DNA of 64,000 bases from Bacteroidales bacterium. Its GTDB lineage: Bacteria > Bacteroidota > Bacteroidia > Bacteroidales > UBA10428. The translations under genes were made by a program, and so were the position numbers. Each line of letters starts with the position of its first letter. Position 1 is the stretch's first letter. Positions 35,142 through 43,500 of the stretch are shown here, piece by piece. The stretch lies in the NCBI GenBank assembly GCA_035299085.1, contig DATGXG010000017.1, forward strand, positions 1-64,000, written 5' to 3'. The notes under the pieces are model-generated. The model was not told the origin of the DNA. It saw nothing but the letters and a program-made list of their open reading frames with translations, and did no database searches.

Positions 35142-35945
35142 ATGGGTCTTACGGGACTTATATTTGATATTAAGCGATTTTCGGTGAATGATGGACCGGG
35201 AATCAGAACCACTGTTTTCTTCAAAGGTTGTCCATTGGCCTGCCGTTGGTGTCACAATCCAGAAAGCCGTGAGTTCTGTAAAGAGACAATGGTTGTGGTT
35301 GAAAGACTCGGTGAAAAAGAATTTTCTCGTACCAAAGAAATTGGCACATTGGTCTCCGTGGCTGAGGTAATGAGAGAAATAGAGAAGGAAAGTATATTCT
35401 ATGAAACTTCAGGGGGAGGAGTAACATTTTCAGGGGGAGAGCCCCTTCTGCAGCCTGAATTCCTGTCAGCGCTCACCACAGCCTGCCGGCAGAAGGGTAT
35501 TCACACATGCCTTGATACCAGCGGACAATGCGAAACACCGTTATTTAAATCGATGATGCAGCATTTCGATCTTTTCCTGTATGATATAAAAGTCCTTGAT
35601 CCTCAAAGCCATATGCGGTGGACCGGATCAGAAAACGGCACCATCCTGAACAACCTGAAGATCCTTGATGCTTCCGGTAAAACATACATTATAAGGGTTC
35701 CGCTGATTCCCGGTGTCAATCTTGGCAGGGATAACATCGATGCGTTACTCGATTTTGCGAAACAGCTGACATTTCCTTCCAGGGAAATTCATTTTCTTCC
35801 TTATCATCCCATGGGGAAAAATAAGCTTAAGAAGCTTGGCATTCAGGACACCATGGATGAGAACCTGAAAGTGACCGATGAAGAAATATCAGCAGTTTCC
35901 GGTATTTTTGGAGAGGCAGGATTCACTGTAAAAATTGGCGGATAA
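35142..35945 (+). CDS. hypE: Glycyl-radical enzyme activating enzyme (radical SAM)
   Basis: 267 residues. The radical-SAM cluster motif C30-x3-C34-x2-C37 (CPLACRWC) sits in the glycyl-radical-activase context NDGPGIRTTVFFKGC. GGGVTFSGGEPLLQPEF and CLDTSGQCE follow. No extra 2x[4Fe-4S] ferredoxin insert is seen between the first Cys motif and the GGE segment, as in PFL activase. It would install the Gly762 radical on the dehydratase encoded 11 bases downstream. The symbol follows the hydroxyproline-dehydratase literature and is unrelated to hydrogenase HypE. Confidence 0.92.
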   Translation: MGLTGLIFDIKRFSVNDGPGIRTTVFFKGCPLACRWCHNPESREFCKETMVVVERLGEKEFSRTKEIGTLVSVAEVMREIEKESIFYETSGGGVTFSGGEPLLQPEFLSALTTACRQKGIHTCLDTSGQCETPLFKSMMQHFDLFLYDIKVLDPQSHMRWTGSENGTILNNLKILDASGKTYIIRVPLIPGVNLGRDNIDALLDFAKQLTFPSREIHFLPYHPMGKNKLKKLGIQDTMDENLKVTDEEISAVSGIFGEAGFTVKIGG

Positions 35946-35956
35946 ACCATACCATC

Positions 35957-38320
35957 ATGAACGAAAGAATCAAACAACTCAGAAAGCAAAGTATTGAGGC
36001 CATAAACACTCTTTCTGCTGAAAGGGCTCTGCTTGTGACGCAGTTTTATCAGACAGCTGAAGCCAGAAAAATGTCGGTTCCCGTTCAACGTGCGATGTGT
36101 TTTAATTATATCCTGCGGAATAAAAAGCTTTGTATTCTCGATGATGAGCTTATTGTAGGTGAAAGAGGTCCTGCTCCAAAGGCAACACCAACCTATCCTG
36201 AAGTTAACGTTCATTCACTAAAAGACCTCGAAATCCTTCATAACCGCGAAAAAGTAAATTTTCTCAGTGATGAAGAGACAAGAAAAGCATTCGGTGAAGA
36301 AATCATACCCTTCTGGAAAGGAATGACAAACAGGGACCGGATGATGGAACTTCTGCCCGACGAATGGCATAAAGCTTACAGTGCGGGTATTTTCACCGAA
36401 TTCATGGAACAGAGGGCTCCGGGGCATACCGTTTTAGGCGACAAGATTTACAGTAAAGGCATGCTCGACCTGATCCATGATATTGACAACTCCATGGCGA
36501 AAATCGATTTTTTCACCGATGCGGATGCCTGTGAAAAACTGGAAGAGTTAAAAGCAATGAGAATAACCGCAGAAGCTATTATACACTTTGCTGCACGGCA
36601 TGCTCAATTGCTGGATGATCTGGCTTTAAGCGAGCCAAATCCGCAGAGGAAACAGGAACTGGTTCAGATGGCTGAAATATGCCGGAAAATACCGTCTCAT
36701 GCACCTTCTACATTCCATGAAGCTCTTCAGTATTATTGGTTTGTTCATCTCGGGGTAATCACCGAGCTCAATCCGTGGGATTCATTTAACCCCGGAAGAC
36801 TTGACCAGCATCTGTATCCTTTCTATAAAAAAGAACTTGAAGAAGGAACTCTTACCCGTGATAAAGCTGAAGAATTGCTGCAGGCGTTCTGGATAAAATT
36901 CAATAACCACCCTGCCCCGCCGAAAGTAGGCGTGACAGCCCAGGAAAGCAATACCTACACCGATTTTTCATTGATCAATACAGGCGGTGTAAAAGCTGAC
37001 GGATCTGACGGTGTGAATGACCTTAGCTACCTGATTCTTGATGTAATTGAAGAAATGAGGCTTTTGCAGCCGAGTTCCATGGTACAGATCAGCAAAAAGA
37101 CACCCGACCGGTTTGTACACAGGGCACTGAATATCGTAAAAACCGGGTTTGGGCAGCCTTCAATATTCAACACCGACGCGATACTCCAGGAATTGTTGCG
37201 CCAGGGCAAATCGATTGAAGATGCCCGCCGCGGAGGGGCAAGTGGATGTGTTGAAACCGGGGCATTTGGAACCGAATGTTACATTCTGACAGGATATTTT
37301 AACCTGCCCAAAATATTTGAGATTACGCTCAACAGGGGGATTGATCCACGGAATGGTGAAAAAATCGGGATTGATACAGGTGACCCGGAGAATTTCGAAA
37401 TGTTTGACCAGTTGATTACTGCTTACGAGAAGCAGGTCAAACATTTTGCCGATATTAAGATCAAGGGAAGCAATATCATTGAGAAACTATTTGCCACAAG
37501 ATTGCCGGCACCCTTTTTATCGTTGCTGATTGACGATTGCATAGCCAAAGGACGCGATTACAATGCCGGTGGCGCACGGTACAATACAAATTACATTCAA
37601 TGTGTGGGCATGGGCACTATTACCGACTGCCTGACATCCATCCGGTACCATGTCTTTGACAAAAAAGATATTTCAATGGAAAGCATGAAATCTGCATTGA
37701 ATGCTGATTTCAACGGTTATGATCAGCTCCGGTGGTCACTTGTTTATGACACGCCCAAATACGGCAACGATGAGGAATACGCCGATGAACAGCTTGTAAG
37801 TGTTTTTGAAATAGTTTACGATTCTATAAACGGGCGGCCCAGCCCACGCGGCGCCACTTACCGCATCAACCTGTTGCCCACAACCTGCCATGTATACTTT
37901 GGCAGTAAAACAGGGGCACTGCCCGACGGCAGAAAGGCAGGAGAACCGGTTTCTGAAGGCGTATCACCTGTTCAGGGCGCCGATAAAAAAGGTCCCACTT
38001 CGGTGATTCGTTCGGTTGCCCGCATTGATCATCTGCGGACCGGCGGTACCCTGCTTAACCAGAAGTTTACCCCTTCTTTCTTCAGGAATGAAGAAAGCAT
38101 TGCTCGGCTCGGACAACTGATCCGGAGCTATTTCAGGCTTGACGGTCATCATATCCAGTTTAACGTTGTATCGGCTGATACCCTAAAAGATGCCCAGAAG
38201 AACCCTGAGAAATACACGGACCTTATTGTGAGGGTAGCAGGTTACAGCGATTACTTCAACGACCTGGGTGAAGACCTGCAAAATGAGATTATCAGGCGTA
38301 CCGAACATGAGACTTTATAG
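35957..38320 (+). CDS. hypD: trans-4-hydroxy-L-proline dehydratase (glycyl-radical enzyme)
   Basis: 787 residues. It removes water from trans-4-hydroxy-L-proline to give pyrroline-5-carboxylate, which ProC reduces to proline. The active-site loop is GGASGCVETG with Cys431 and Glu433, and the glycyl radical site is RVAGYSDYF with Gly762. FMEQRAPGHTV and GGTLLNQKF, together with the N-terminal NKKLCILDDELIVGERG, match HypD as I remember it. They fit it better than PFL (Cys-Cys), choline lyase or diol dehydratase. The enzyme is oxygen-sensitive, which implies anaerobic life. No proC is in the window. Confidence 0.88.
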   Translation: MNERIKQLRKQSIEAINTLSAERALLVTQFYQTAEARKMSVPVQRAMCFNYILRNKKLCILDDELIVGERGPAPKATPTYPEVNVHSLKDLEILHNREKVNFLSDEETRKAFGEEIIPFWKGMTNRDRMMELLPDEWHKAYSAGIFTEFMEQRAPGHTVLGDKIYSKGMLDLIHDIDNSMAKIDFFTDADACEKLEELKAMRITAEAIIHFAARHAQLLDDLALSEPNPQRKQELVQMAEICRKIPSHAPSTFHEALQYYWFVHLGVITELNPWDSFNPGRLDQHLYPFYKKELEEGTLTRDKAEELLQAFWIKFNNHPAPPKVGVTAQESNTYTDFSLINTGGVKADGSDGVNDLSYLILDVIEEMRLLQPSSMVQISKKTPDRFVHRALNIVKTGFGQPSIFNTDAILQELLRQGKSIEDARRGGASGCVETGAFGTECYILTGYFNLPKIFEITLNRGIDPRNGEKIGIDTGDPENFEMFDQLITAYEKQVKHFADIKIKGSNIIEKLFATRLPAPFLSLLIDDCIAKGRDYNAGGARYNTNYIQCVGMGTITDCLTSIRYHVFDKKDISMESMKSALNADFNGYDQLRWSLVYDTPKYGNDEEYADEQLVSVFEIVYDSINGRPSPRGATYRINLLPTTCHVYFGSKTGALPDGRKAGEPVSEGVSPVQGADKKGPTSVIRSVARIDHLRTGGTLLNQKFTPSFFRNEESIARLGQLIRSYFRLDGHHIQFNVVSADTLKDAQKNPEKYTDLIVRVAGYSDYFNDLGEDLQNEIIRRTEHETL

Positions 38321-38333
38321 GTATCCGCACAGA

Positions 38334-38657
38334 TTACCTGTCAAGTTTCTTATATAGTTCGAGAAACTGTTCCTTCAGTTCAGGTAAAGTAGGAAGATTC
38401 AGTTCCTTCAGATCCCTGTCGGTTTTCTTTGCTGACTTGGAATTCAGATCACGAAGGTAATTCTCCTTAACTTCCTTACCTGATTTATATTTTGAAAACC
38501 TGTCCTTCTCTTTCTCCGTGCTTTTCTTGACATTCTTCAGCTTCTTCTTTTCCATCTCATTCTTGTACTTATCTTCAGGAGTTTTCAGGATCGGATCGAA
38601 GGCCTCTCTGTAAAGAAACTCAAGCAATTTTTCTTTTTTATCTTCTTCGTTTTGCAT
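38334..38657 (-). CDS. Small highly charged hypothetical protein
   Basis: 107 residues, very rich in Lys and Glu and predicted helical throughout (KYKNEMEKKKLKNVKKSTEK). No signal peptide, TM segment or known motif is seen. TAAATTTG (a TAnnTTTG match) at 38713-38720 on the minus strand could be its promoter. Convergent with hypD, 13 bases apart. Composition bias makes it less certain than its neighbours, but the reading frame is clean. Confidence 0.65.
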   Translation of the reverse strand: MQNEEDKKEKLLEFLYREAFDPILKTPEDKYKNEMEKKKLKNVKKSTEKEKDRFSKYKSGKEVKENYLRDLNSKSAKKTDRDLKELNLPTLPELKEQFLELYKKLDR

Positions 38658-38781
38658 AACGCTGAGGTTTCTGGTGTAACGCAGTGGCTTTTCAATTGTT
38701 CAAACGCTTCTTCAAATTTAACGGATGAATACTGAATGCATGGAAATCTTTCCAATTGCGTATTTTTACTAAAAAATTTCA

Positions 38782-39558
38782 ATGGCCCGTTTCAGGCTAC
38801 TAATCGAATATGAAGGAACCCGGTATCATGGATGGCAGGACAATGCCGGTGTAAAGACAATCCAGGGCGAATTGGTTTCTGCCTGCGAAACATTATTTAA
38901 CACAAAAAGGGTTGAATTATACGGTGCAGGCCGAACGGATGCCGGCGTACATGCGTTAGGCCAGGTTGCACATCTTGAAGTTCCAACCCAGATGTATGCT
39001 GAAAACGTGGCTGACCGGCTGAACGAAATAATTCCCTATGATATTCACATCCTCAAGGCCGTATCCTGCGATCCTGATTTTCATGCAAGGCACAGTGCGG
39101 TTGCCCGAAGTTATGTTTATGCCATCTCACGCCGCCGATCAGCATTTGCAAAGCGGTATGCATGGTGGGTGAAAGAAGACCTTTCGGTATCAAAAATGAA
39201 GGCAGCTGCGGCCTTATTGAAAGGCTTCCATGATTTTTCATCATTTGGTGCCATGTCCCCGGATGAAAAATCAACAAAAGTGAATGTCCAGCATCTTGAA
39301 ATATCCGAAAGCGGTAATATGGTAATAATCCATATTATCGGTTCTCATTTTTTATGGATGATGGTGCGAAGGATTATCGGGGTGCTTGTTTTTGCAGGAA
39401 AAGGCAAGCTCAGTATTAAAGACATAAACGGATTCATTCAACGTCATTCCGAACGGCCTGCACAGCTTGCTGCGCCGGCATCAGGTTTGTATCTTGAGAG
39501 AGTTTATTATCCGGGTGAAGCCATTCAATACAAGCCACAAATCCCGTTCCAGATATAA
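38782..39558 (+). CDS. truA: tRNA pseudouridine synthase A
   Basis: 258 residues. Isomerises U38-U40 in the tRNA anticodon arm. The catalytic Asp53 lies in GAGRTDAGVHALGQ. YEGTRYHGWQDN at the N-terminus and FLWMMVRRIIGVLVFAGKG near the C-terminus are family signatures. Length is normal. It converges with the DUF1080 gene (3-base gap). Confidence 0.96.
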   Translation: MARFRLLIEYEGTRYHGWQDNAGVKTIQGELVSACETLFNTKRVELYGAGRTDAGVHALGQVAHLEVPTQMYAENVADRLNEIIPYDIHILKAVSCDPDFHARHSAVARSYVYAISRRRSAFAKRYAWWVKEDLSVSKMKAAAALLKGFHDFSSFGAMSPDEKSTKVNVQHLEISESGNMVIIHIIGSHFLWMMVRRIIGVLVFAGKGKLSIKDINGFIQRHSERPAQLAAPASGLYLERVYYPGEAIQYKPQIPFQI

Positions 39559-39561
39559 CGT

Positions 39562-40461
39562 TTACTCGATAAAAAGCGACGCAAATTCTTCCGGCATTTT
39601 ATCAATTCGCTTAATCCTTATGTCTTTATAATACACCTCCCCGGCTTCGCTTTGCAGCTGGATCTTCCCGGATATTAGTGGTATGGAAGTGCTGTCCTGC
39701 ATGTATCTTGAATTCTTAAGCACCATCACCACATGTCCATTCACCATATGAATGCTTTTGCCTTCAAAGCAAATAAGATCGAGGGTTGTCCATTCATTTT
39801 CGGCGCTTTCAAAGTTGGCGCTTCGCAGGCAAAATCCCATTCTGCCGGTTCCAGCACCCATTGAAAGAAAAGACTGACTTGTATCGGCAACTGAATTCAT
39901 AATGTCGCCTTCGGGTAAATAAGCCCTGATGTCGATTGCCGTGTTATTGCCCGACCAGTAATCTCCGGCATGTCCTTCCATCACCTGGAACTCCTGGCTT
40001 CGCATCCATGCACGCCAGTAATCGACCCCGCATTCTCCTATTGAATGATAAAGGATACCGGAATCCTTGAGTTTATCCAGCCGTGGTTCCCATTTCCTTT
40101 CTCCCCATTTGTATTTGAGTGTAAAATGATAATTGCTGAATTCCTGTTTGGTAAAAACGCATCCGTATATTTCGCCGGTTATATGCAAAACGGGTTCACC
40201 GTTAACCATCTCCACAGAAAATACATTGGCTTCATTTTTATTATAACCTATCGGTTCAATGGGTGTACCCTTTTCATCAACCGGTTGCTGACCATTATAG
40301 CCGTTTTTAAGCCGGTAACCCAGGTACATATCCCATTGAGAAAGGTTCTTATCGAGGAGGTTAGTCCATTGACTGTTGTCTTTTGCAGGCTGATTGTCCG
40401 TTTTTACCGAACATGAGGCAAGAATAGCGGCGGAAAGAAGAATGACAATATTATTGATCAT
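39562..40461 (-). CDS. DUF1080 (3-keto-disaccharide hydrolase-like) lipoprotein
   Basis: 299 residues from the ATG at 40461 (an upstream GTG at 40479 is less likely). The signal ends in LASC, with Cys17 as lipidation site. The jelly-roll DUF1080 domain follows: WTNLLDKNLSQWDMY, FTLKYKWGERKWEP, DSGILYHSIGE, QEFQVMEGHAGD and GKIQLQSEAGEVYYKDIRIKRID. The domain is related to concanavalin-like folds and acts on 3-keto-glycosides or binds glycans. Probably cell-envelope located. Confidence 0.88.
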   Translation of the reverse strand: MINNIVILLSAAILASCSVKTDNQPAKDNSQWTNLLDKNLSQWDMYLGYRLKNGYNGQQPVDEKGTPIEPIGYNKNEANVFSVEMVNGEPVLHITGEIYGCVFTKQEFSNYHFTLKYKWGERKWEPRLDKLKDSGILYHSIGECGVDYWRAWMRSQEFQVMEGHAGDYWSGNNTAIDIRAYLPEGDIMNSVADTSQSFLSMGAGTGRMGFCLRSANFESAENEWTTLDLICFEGKSIHMVNGHVVMVLKNSRYMQDSTSIPLISGKIQLQSEAGEVYYKDIRIKRIDKMPEEFASLFIE

Positions 40462-40496
40462 AGCTAATATATTCTTCACTAAATATAGCTATAATC

Positions 40497-40555
40497 TGCC
40501 AATATGCCAATGTGCTAATGAGCTCCATTGGCACATTGGCACATTAGCACATTAC
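40497..40555. repeat. Inverted GCCAATGTGCTAATG repeats
   Basis: Iterations of TGCCAATGTGCTAATG face their complement CATTGGCACATTAGCACATT across GAGCTC. Can form a hairpin downstream of the DUF4342 gene. Confidence 0.7.
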
Positions 40556-40810
40556 CTATGCTTTCTTCTCTACCACAATCGTACAATGCGTAGCCAGTGC
40601 GGCAATGGCTCCTACCGCGGCAAACAGCGGCGCGAGAACAATTCCAACTGCCCCAACTACAAGTGGAAATTCAACAACCGTCTCGTCTTTTTCATTTTTG
40701 ATGATGATGCGGGTGGCATTTCCTTCCTTTATAATTTCTTTTACCTTGGTGAGTAATTCATCACCTGACACCCTGAAATATTCCCTGTTTGTATTTTCTT
40801 CTGCTTTCAT
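40556..40810 (-). CDS. DUF4342 small protein
   Basis: 84 residues. The N-terminal half (SGDELLTKVKEIIKEGNATRIIIKNEKDETVVEFPL) and the Gly/Ala-rich hydrophobic segment (VVGAVGIVLAPLFAAVGAIAAL, about 50-71) match the DUF4342 pattern. Possibly membrane-associated; function unknown. Confidence 0.8.
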   Translation of the reverse strand: MKAEENTNREYFRVSGDELLTKVKEIIKEGNATRIIIKNEKDETVVEFPLVVGAVGIVLAPLFAAVGAIAALATHCTIVVEKKA

Positions 40811-40997
40811 GGCAATTTATTTTTGAATGATGAAGCAAATAAATAGTATTCCGGAAAACAAAGGAACAGCTTTTCGGCAAAATCATAGTTTTTAACGGCG
40901 AAACGCCTATACAGAGCATTTTTTATACAGCGCAGGAAAAAGGTACCTTAACTCAGGCATAAGCCTTTATAAAATGGAAGTTGAATAGGATTGAAAC

Positions 40998-41025
40998 AAA
41001 AAAGAGGTCATACTGGCCTCTTTTT
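40998..41025 (-). terminator. Terminator after tRNA-Leu
   Basis: On the minus strand AAAGAGG-(9)-CCTCTTT is followed by T's, directly after the encoded CCA. Between this and the DUF4342 start (40811-40997) I see nothing coding. Confidence 0.8.
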
Positions 41026-41112
41026 GGTACCCGGAGGGGGACTTGAACCCCCACAACCATTACTGGTCAAAGGATTTTAAGTCCTTCGTGTCTACCATTC
41101 CACCATCCGGGC
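41025..41112 (-). tRNA. tRNA-Leu (anticodon TAA)
   Basis: 88 bases including an encoded CCA. The acceptor stem GCCCGGA/TCCGGGT closes the cloverleaf. The anticodon arm AAGGA-CTTAAAA-TCCTT gives TAA. A long variable arm (class II) and GGTTCAAGTCC T-loop are present. Confidence 0.96.
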
Positions 41113-41128
41113 ATGAACTCTTTGCAGA

Positions 41129-41160
41129 TAAAAAAAGGGCAACGATAAAATCGGCCCTTT
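41129..41160 (-). terminator. Terminator-like hairpin between the two tRNA genes
   Basis: On the minus strand AAAGGGC-(13)-GCCCTTT is followed by TTTT, downstream of tRNA-Gly. Confidence 0.7.
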
Positions 41161-41161
41161 G

Positions 41162-41234
<73 letters not shown>

Positions 41235-41329
41235 ATTAGTTCTTCCCAGAACTATATCCACATTGTTGTTTGGCACCTCAATGGAGCTGCAAATTTAAAC
41301 TACTTTTTTATTTGTGCAAAAAAAATTTC

Positions 41330-41444
41330 GGCTAATGTGCCATTATTGCCAAATTAGCCTCACGGGAGCCTGTTTACCCGGGAGGGCTATAGCCCCTGAC
41401 AGAATGGAATGTTAACTTAGCACACCCCGGCCTTCAGGCCGGGG
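41330..41444. repeat. Cluster of palindromic repeats
   Basis: Three inverted repeats lie in series: GGCTAAT/ATTAGCC (41330-41336 / 41353-41359), GGGCTATAGCCC (41384-41395) and CCCCGGCCT-TC-AGGCCGGGG (41425-41444). The last two look like REP-type intergenic elements. No gene lies between the tRNA and 41511. Confidence 0.75.
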
Positions 41445-41510
41445 CTACTGAGGAACTACCACATGAGCATATTGCCCATTATTTCATTTTTTCATTATTT
41501 CATTAATTCA

Positions 41511-42581
41511 TTATCCTTTCAAAATATTCCCCATATACTCCCTCGCCAATTTAACCTGGTTGTGTACATAATCGATGCCGGCCACAGTGTGGTCTTCATT
41601 AAGCACCTGGTGGCATAATTCGAATGTGAACCACCCGTTATAACCTATTTCATTCATGAGCGAAATATAATGTGCATAATCCGGTATTTTGCCGCCGGCG
41701 TAATAAGAAAGAACAACCGGTTGTATCTTACCAGTTGCATCCCTGTAATATTCCCCTCCGAAATGCGAATGCACCTGCAGGTTACCAACAGTGCGCACAG
41801 CATTAGCCACATAATCATGATCGAGTTTGTCCATTATCGGCAGATCAAGGCATATTTTTAGCCATGGGGAATTGACTTCCTTCACCAGGTCATAGGTGTC
41901 TTTCCAGGTTCTGATCAGCGGCTGATGATTCTGCAAAGCCATGACCACGCCAAACTCCTCTCCCATTTTTGCAGCTTCTTTTAAACATTCCTTAACAAAA
42001 TTATACCGGTCGAGCCATGTGGCAAACGGGTACTGGCGCTGGAAAGTATAAAACTGGTCGCCCCGTGTAAGTTCATAAGTTCCAAGTCCCTCATGAATCG
42101 GAACCCCGGGCCACGCGGCGAACAGCCTTACCACTTTTGCGCCAAGGTCTTTTGCAAGCCTGGCCGTTTCTTTTACCATCAGAAGCTGGCAGTCGCGGTG
42201 TTCCGGCAGGGGACTTGAAAAATCATTATTTGCGGCAACACATGGAATTTCTAACCCGTATTTTGCAAGTGAATTCTTCATATCGTCGCGTTTGCGCTGA
42301 TCAAGGTCCATCGGGTTACCCATTGGTCTTTTGTTATCCAGCTCAACGCCGTCGAATCCAAAATCTTTTGCATACTTACACAATTCATCAAACGTTGCTG
42401 CAGCGCCTTTATACCAGATACCGCCGTAAGATATGGAATACAATCCCAGCTTAATTTTGCCGGCGGCTGAAATCTTTGGAAAAACACTTTTGGTTTCTGC
42501 TGCTGATGCATTTCCTGCTTTACCGAGCATGGCTGCTCCGGCTGCGACTCCTGAAGTTTCGATGAATTTTCTGCGGTTCAT
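41511..42581 (-). CDS. Tat-exported sugar-phosphate isomerase/epimerase-like TIM barrel
   Basis: 356 residues from MNRRKFIETSGVAAGAAML, a Tat signal; the frame's upstream extension to 42653 lacks this logic. The xylose-isomerase-like TIM-barrel segments are GFDGVELDNKRPMG, LGAKVVRLFAAWPG, VVMALQNHQPL (metal-ligand region), LKICLDLPI, QVHSHFGGEYYRD and GWFTFELCHQ. A periplasmic role in sugar catabolism is inferred; the substrate is unknown. The gene starts 75 bases after the end of the next minus-strand gene. Confidence 0.88.
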   Translation of the reverse strand: MNRRKFIETSGVAAGAAMLGKAGNASAAETKSVFPKISAAGKIKLGLYSISYGGIWYKGAAATFDELCKYAKDFGFDGVELDNKRPMGNPMDLDQRKRDDMKNSLAKYGLEIPCVAANNDFSSPLPEHRDCQLLMVKETARLAKDLGAKVVRLFAAWPGVPIHEGLGTYELTRGDQFYTFQRQYPFATWLDRYNFVKECLKEAAKMGEEFGVVMALQNHQPLIRTWKDTYDLVKEVNSPWLKICLDLPIMDKLDHDYVANAVRTVGNLQVHSHFGGEYYRDATGKIQPVVLSYYAGGKIPDYAHYISLMNEIGYNGWFTFELCHQVLNEDHTVAGIDYVHNQVKLAREYMGNILKG

Positions 42582-42656
42582 TGTAGTAAGTAAATTAGTT
42601 GAAGAATTTGTGTGTAATTCAATGCCTTTCTTAAAATTAGGTAATTTAATCACACG

Positions 42657-43412
42657 TTATTCCGTTTGACCTTCATATGTTGCGAAGCCATAGAAGATTA
42701 TAATTCCGGCAATAACAAGAAGCAGGCCCCACAAGCGTTCAGCTTCCATCCAGTGCCATTTGTCGGGCACTGCCATACCCCACAGACCCATTGCGAATAA
42801 AATGACAGCGGTGATTAAAAGCAGTTTCTTTAGCCTTATGCATCTCTTTTCTGATCTTAGTACAATGTATAAGGAAGACAGCGATGCAACCTGTAAAACC
42901 AATACGGAATATTTGGCCACTTCGATTCCGATTACTGATGCGTTATTGTCCATTGCCTGTGGAAACATAAGGAACAGATCGGCCAGTAGAAGCATGCCTG
43001 CACAGTAAAGTTGTAACCGCAAACCTTCTGAAAATGCAATGATGCCCATGAGGTTACCGATGAAAGCAGCAATGATCGCTACCCCGATTGCCCATGCAAG
43101 ATCTTCGCCCATATGGCCGGGCATTTGTGCCTTTCCAAAAAAACTGTTCCCTGCGATCCACATTATGGCAAATACAAAGAACAGAGCGGCATATACCATG
43201 AAATAGTTTTTTGCATTTCTCCATGGATGGGGTAAGGCATAAAAGAATATGATCATGCCGAAGAAAAGTATAAAGATCCAGGGTCCTGAAGGTTTAGTCA
43301 GACTTGATGTAATAGCAAGAGCTATCATTCCGAAAGAAACAATAAAATAGACAGCTGATTTTACCAAATGCTCAGTCTCAATGCCGGAGAACATTTTGGG
43401 TTTGGTTATCAT
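42657..43412 (-). CDS. Polytopic membrane protein, unknown
   Basis: 251 residues with about eight hydrophobic helices (for example SAVYFIVSFGMIALAI, IFILFFGMIIFFYALP and LLLVIAGIIIFYGFATY). No transporter signature or charged catalytic motif is recognised. It lies between the isomerase and the sensor kinases on the same strand, with an 88-base gap from the kinase gene. Confidence 0.75.
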   Translation of the reverse strand: MITKPKMFSGIETEHLVKSAVYFIVSFGMIALAITSSLTKPSGPWIFILFFGMIIFFYALPHPWRNAKNYFMVYAALFFVFAIMWIAGNSFFGKAQMPGHMGEDLAWAIGVAIIAAFIGNLMGIIAFSEGLRLQLYCAGMLLLADLFLMFPQAMDNNASVIGIEVAKYSVLVLQVASLSSLYIVLRSEKRCIRLKKLLLITAVILFAMGLWGMAVPDKWHWMEAERLWGLLLVIAGIIIFYGFATYEGQTE

Positions 43413-43500
43413 GATTGTATGAATTAAATATACGTGCCTGTCAAAGACTCGCGATTTAACTAATACAAGTTACATGATAATAACTTAACAGACAACTTAT

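Noticed and set aside
35957..38320. Annotation as pyruvate formate-lyase or choline TMA-lyase
   Set aside because: The active-site loop is GCVE rather than Cys-Cys, and whole-length wording fits hydroxyproline dehydratase better.
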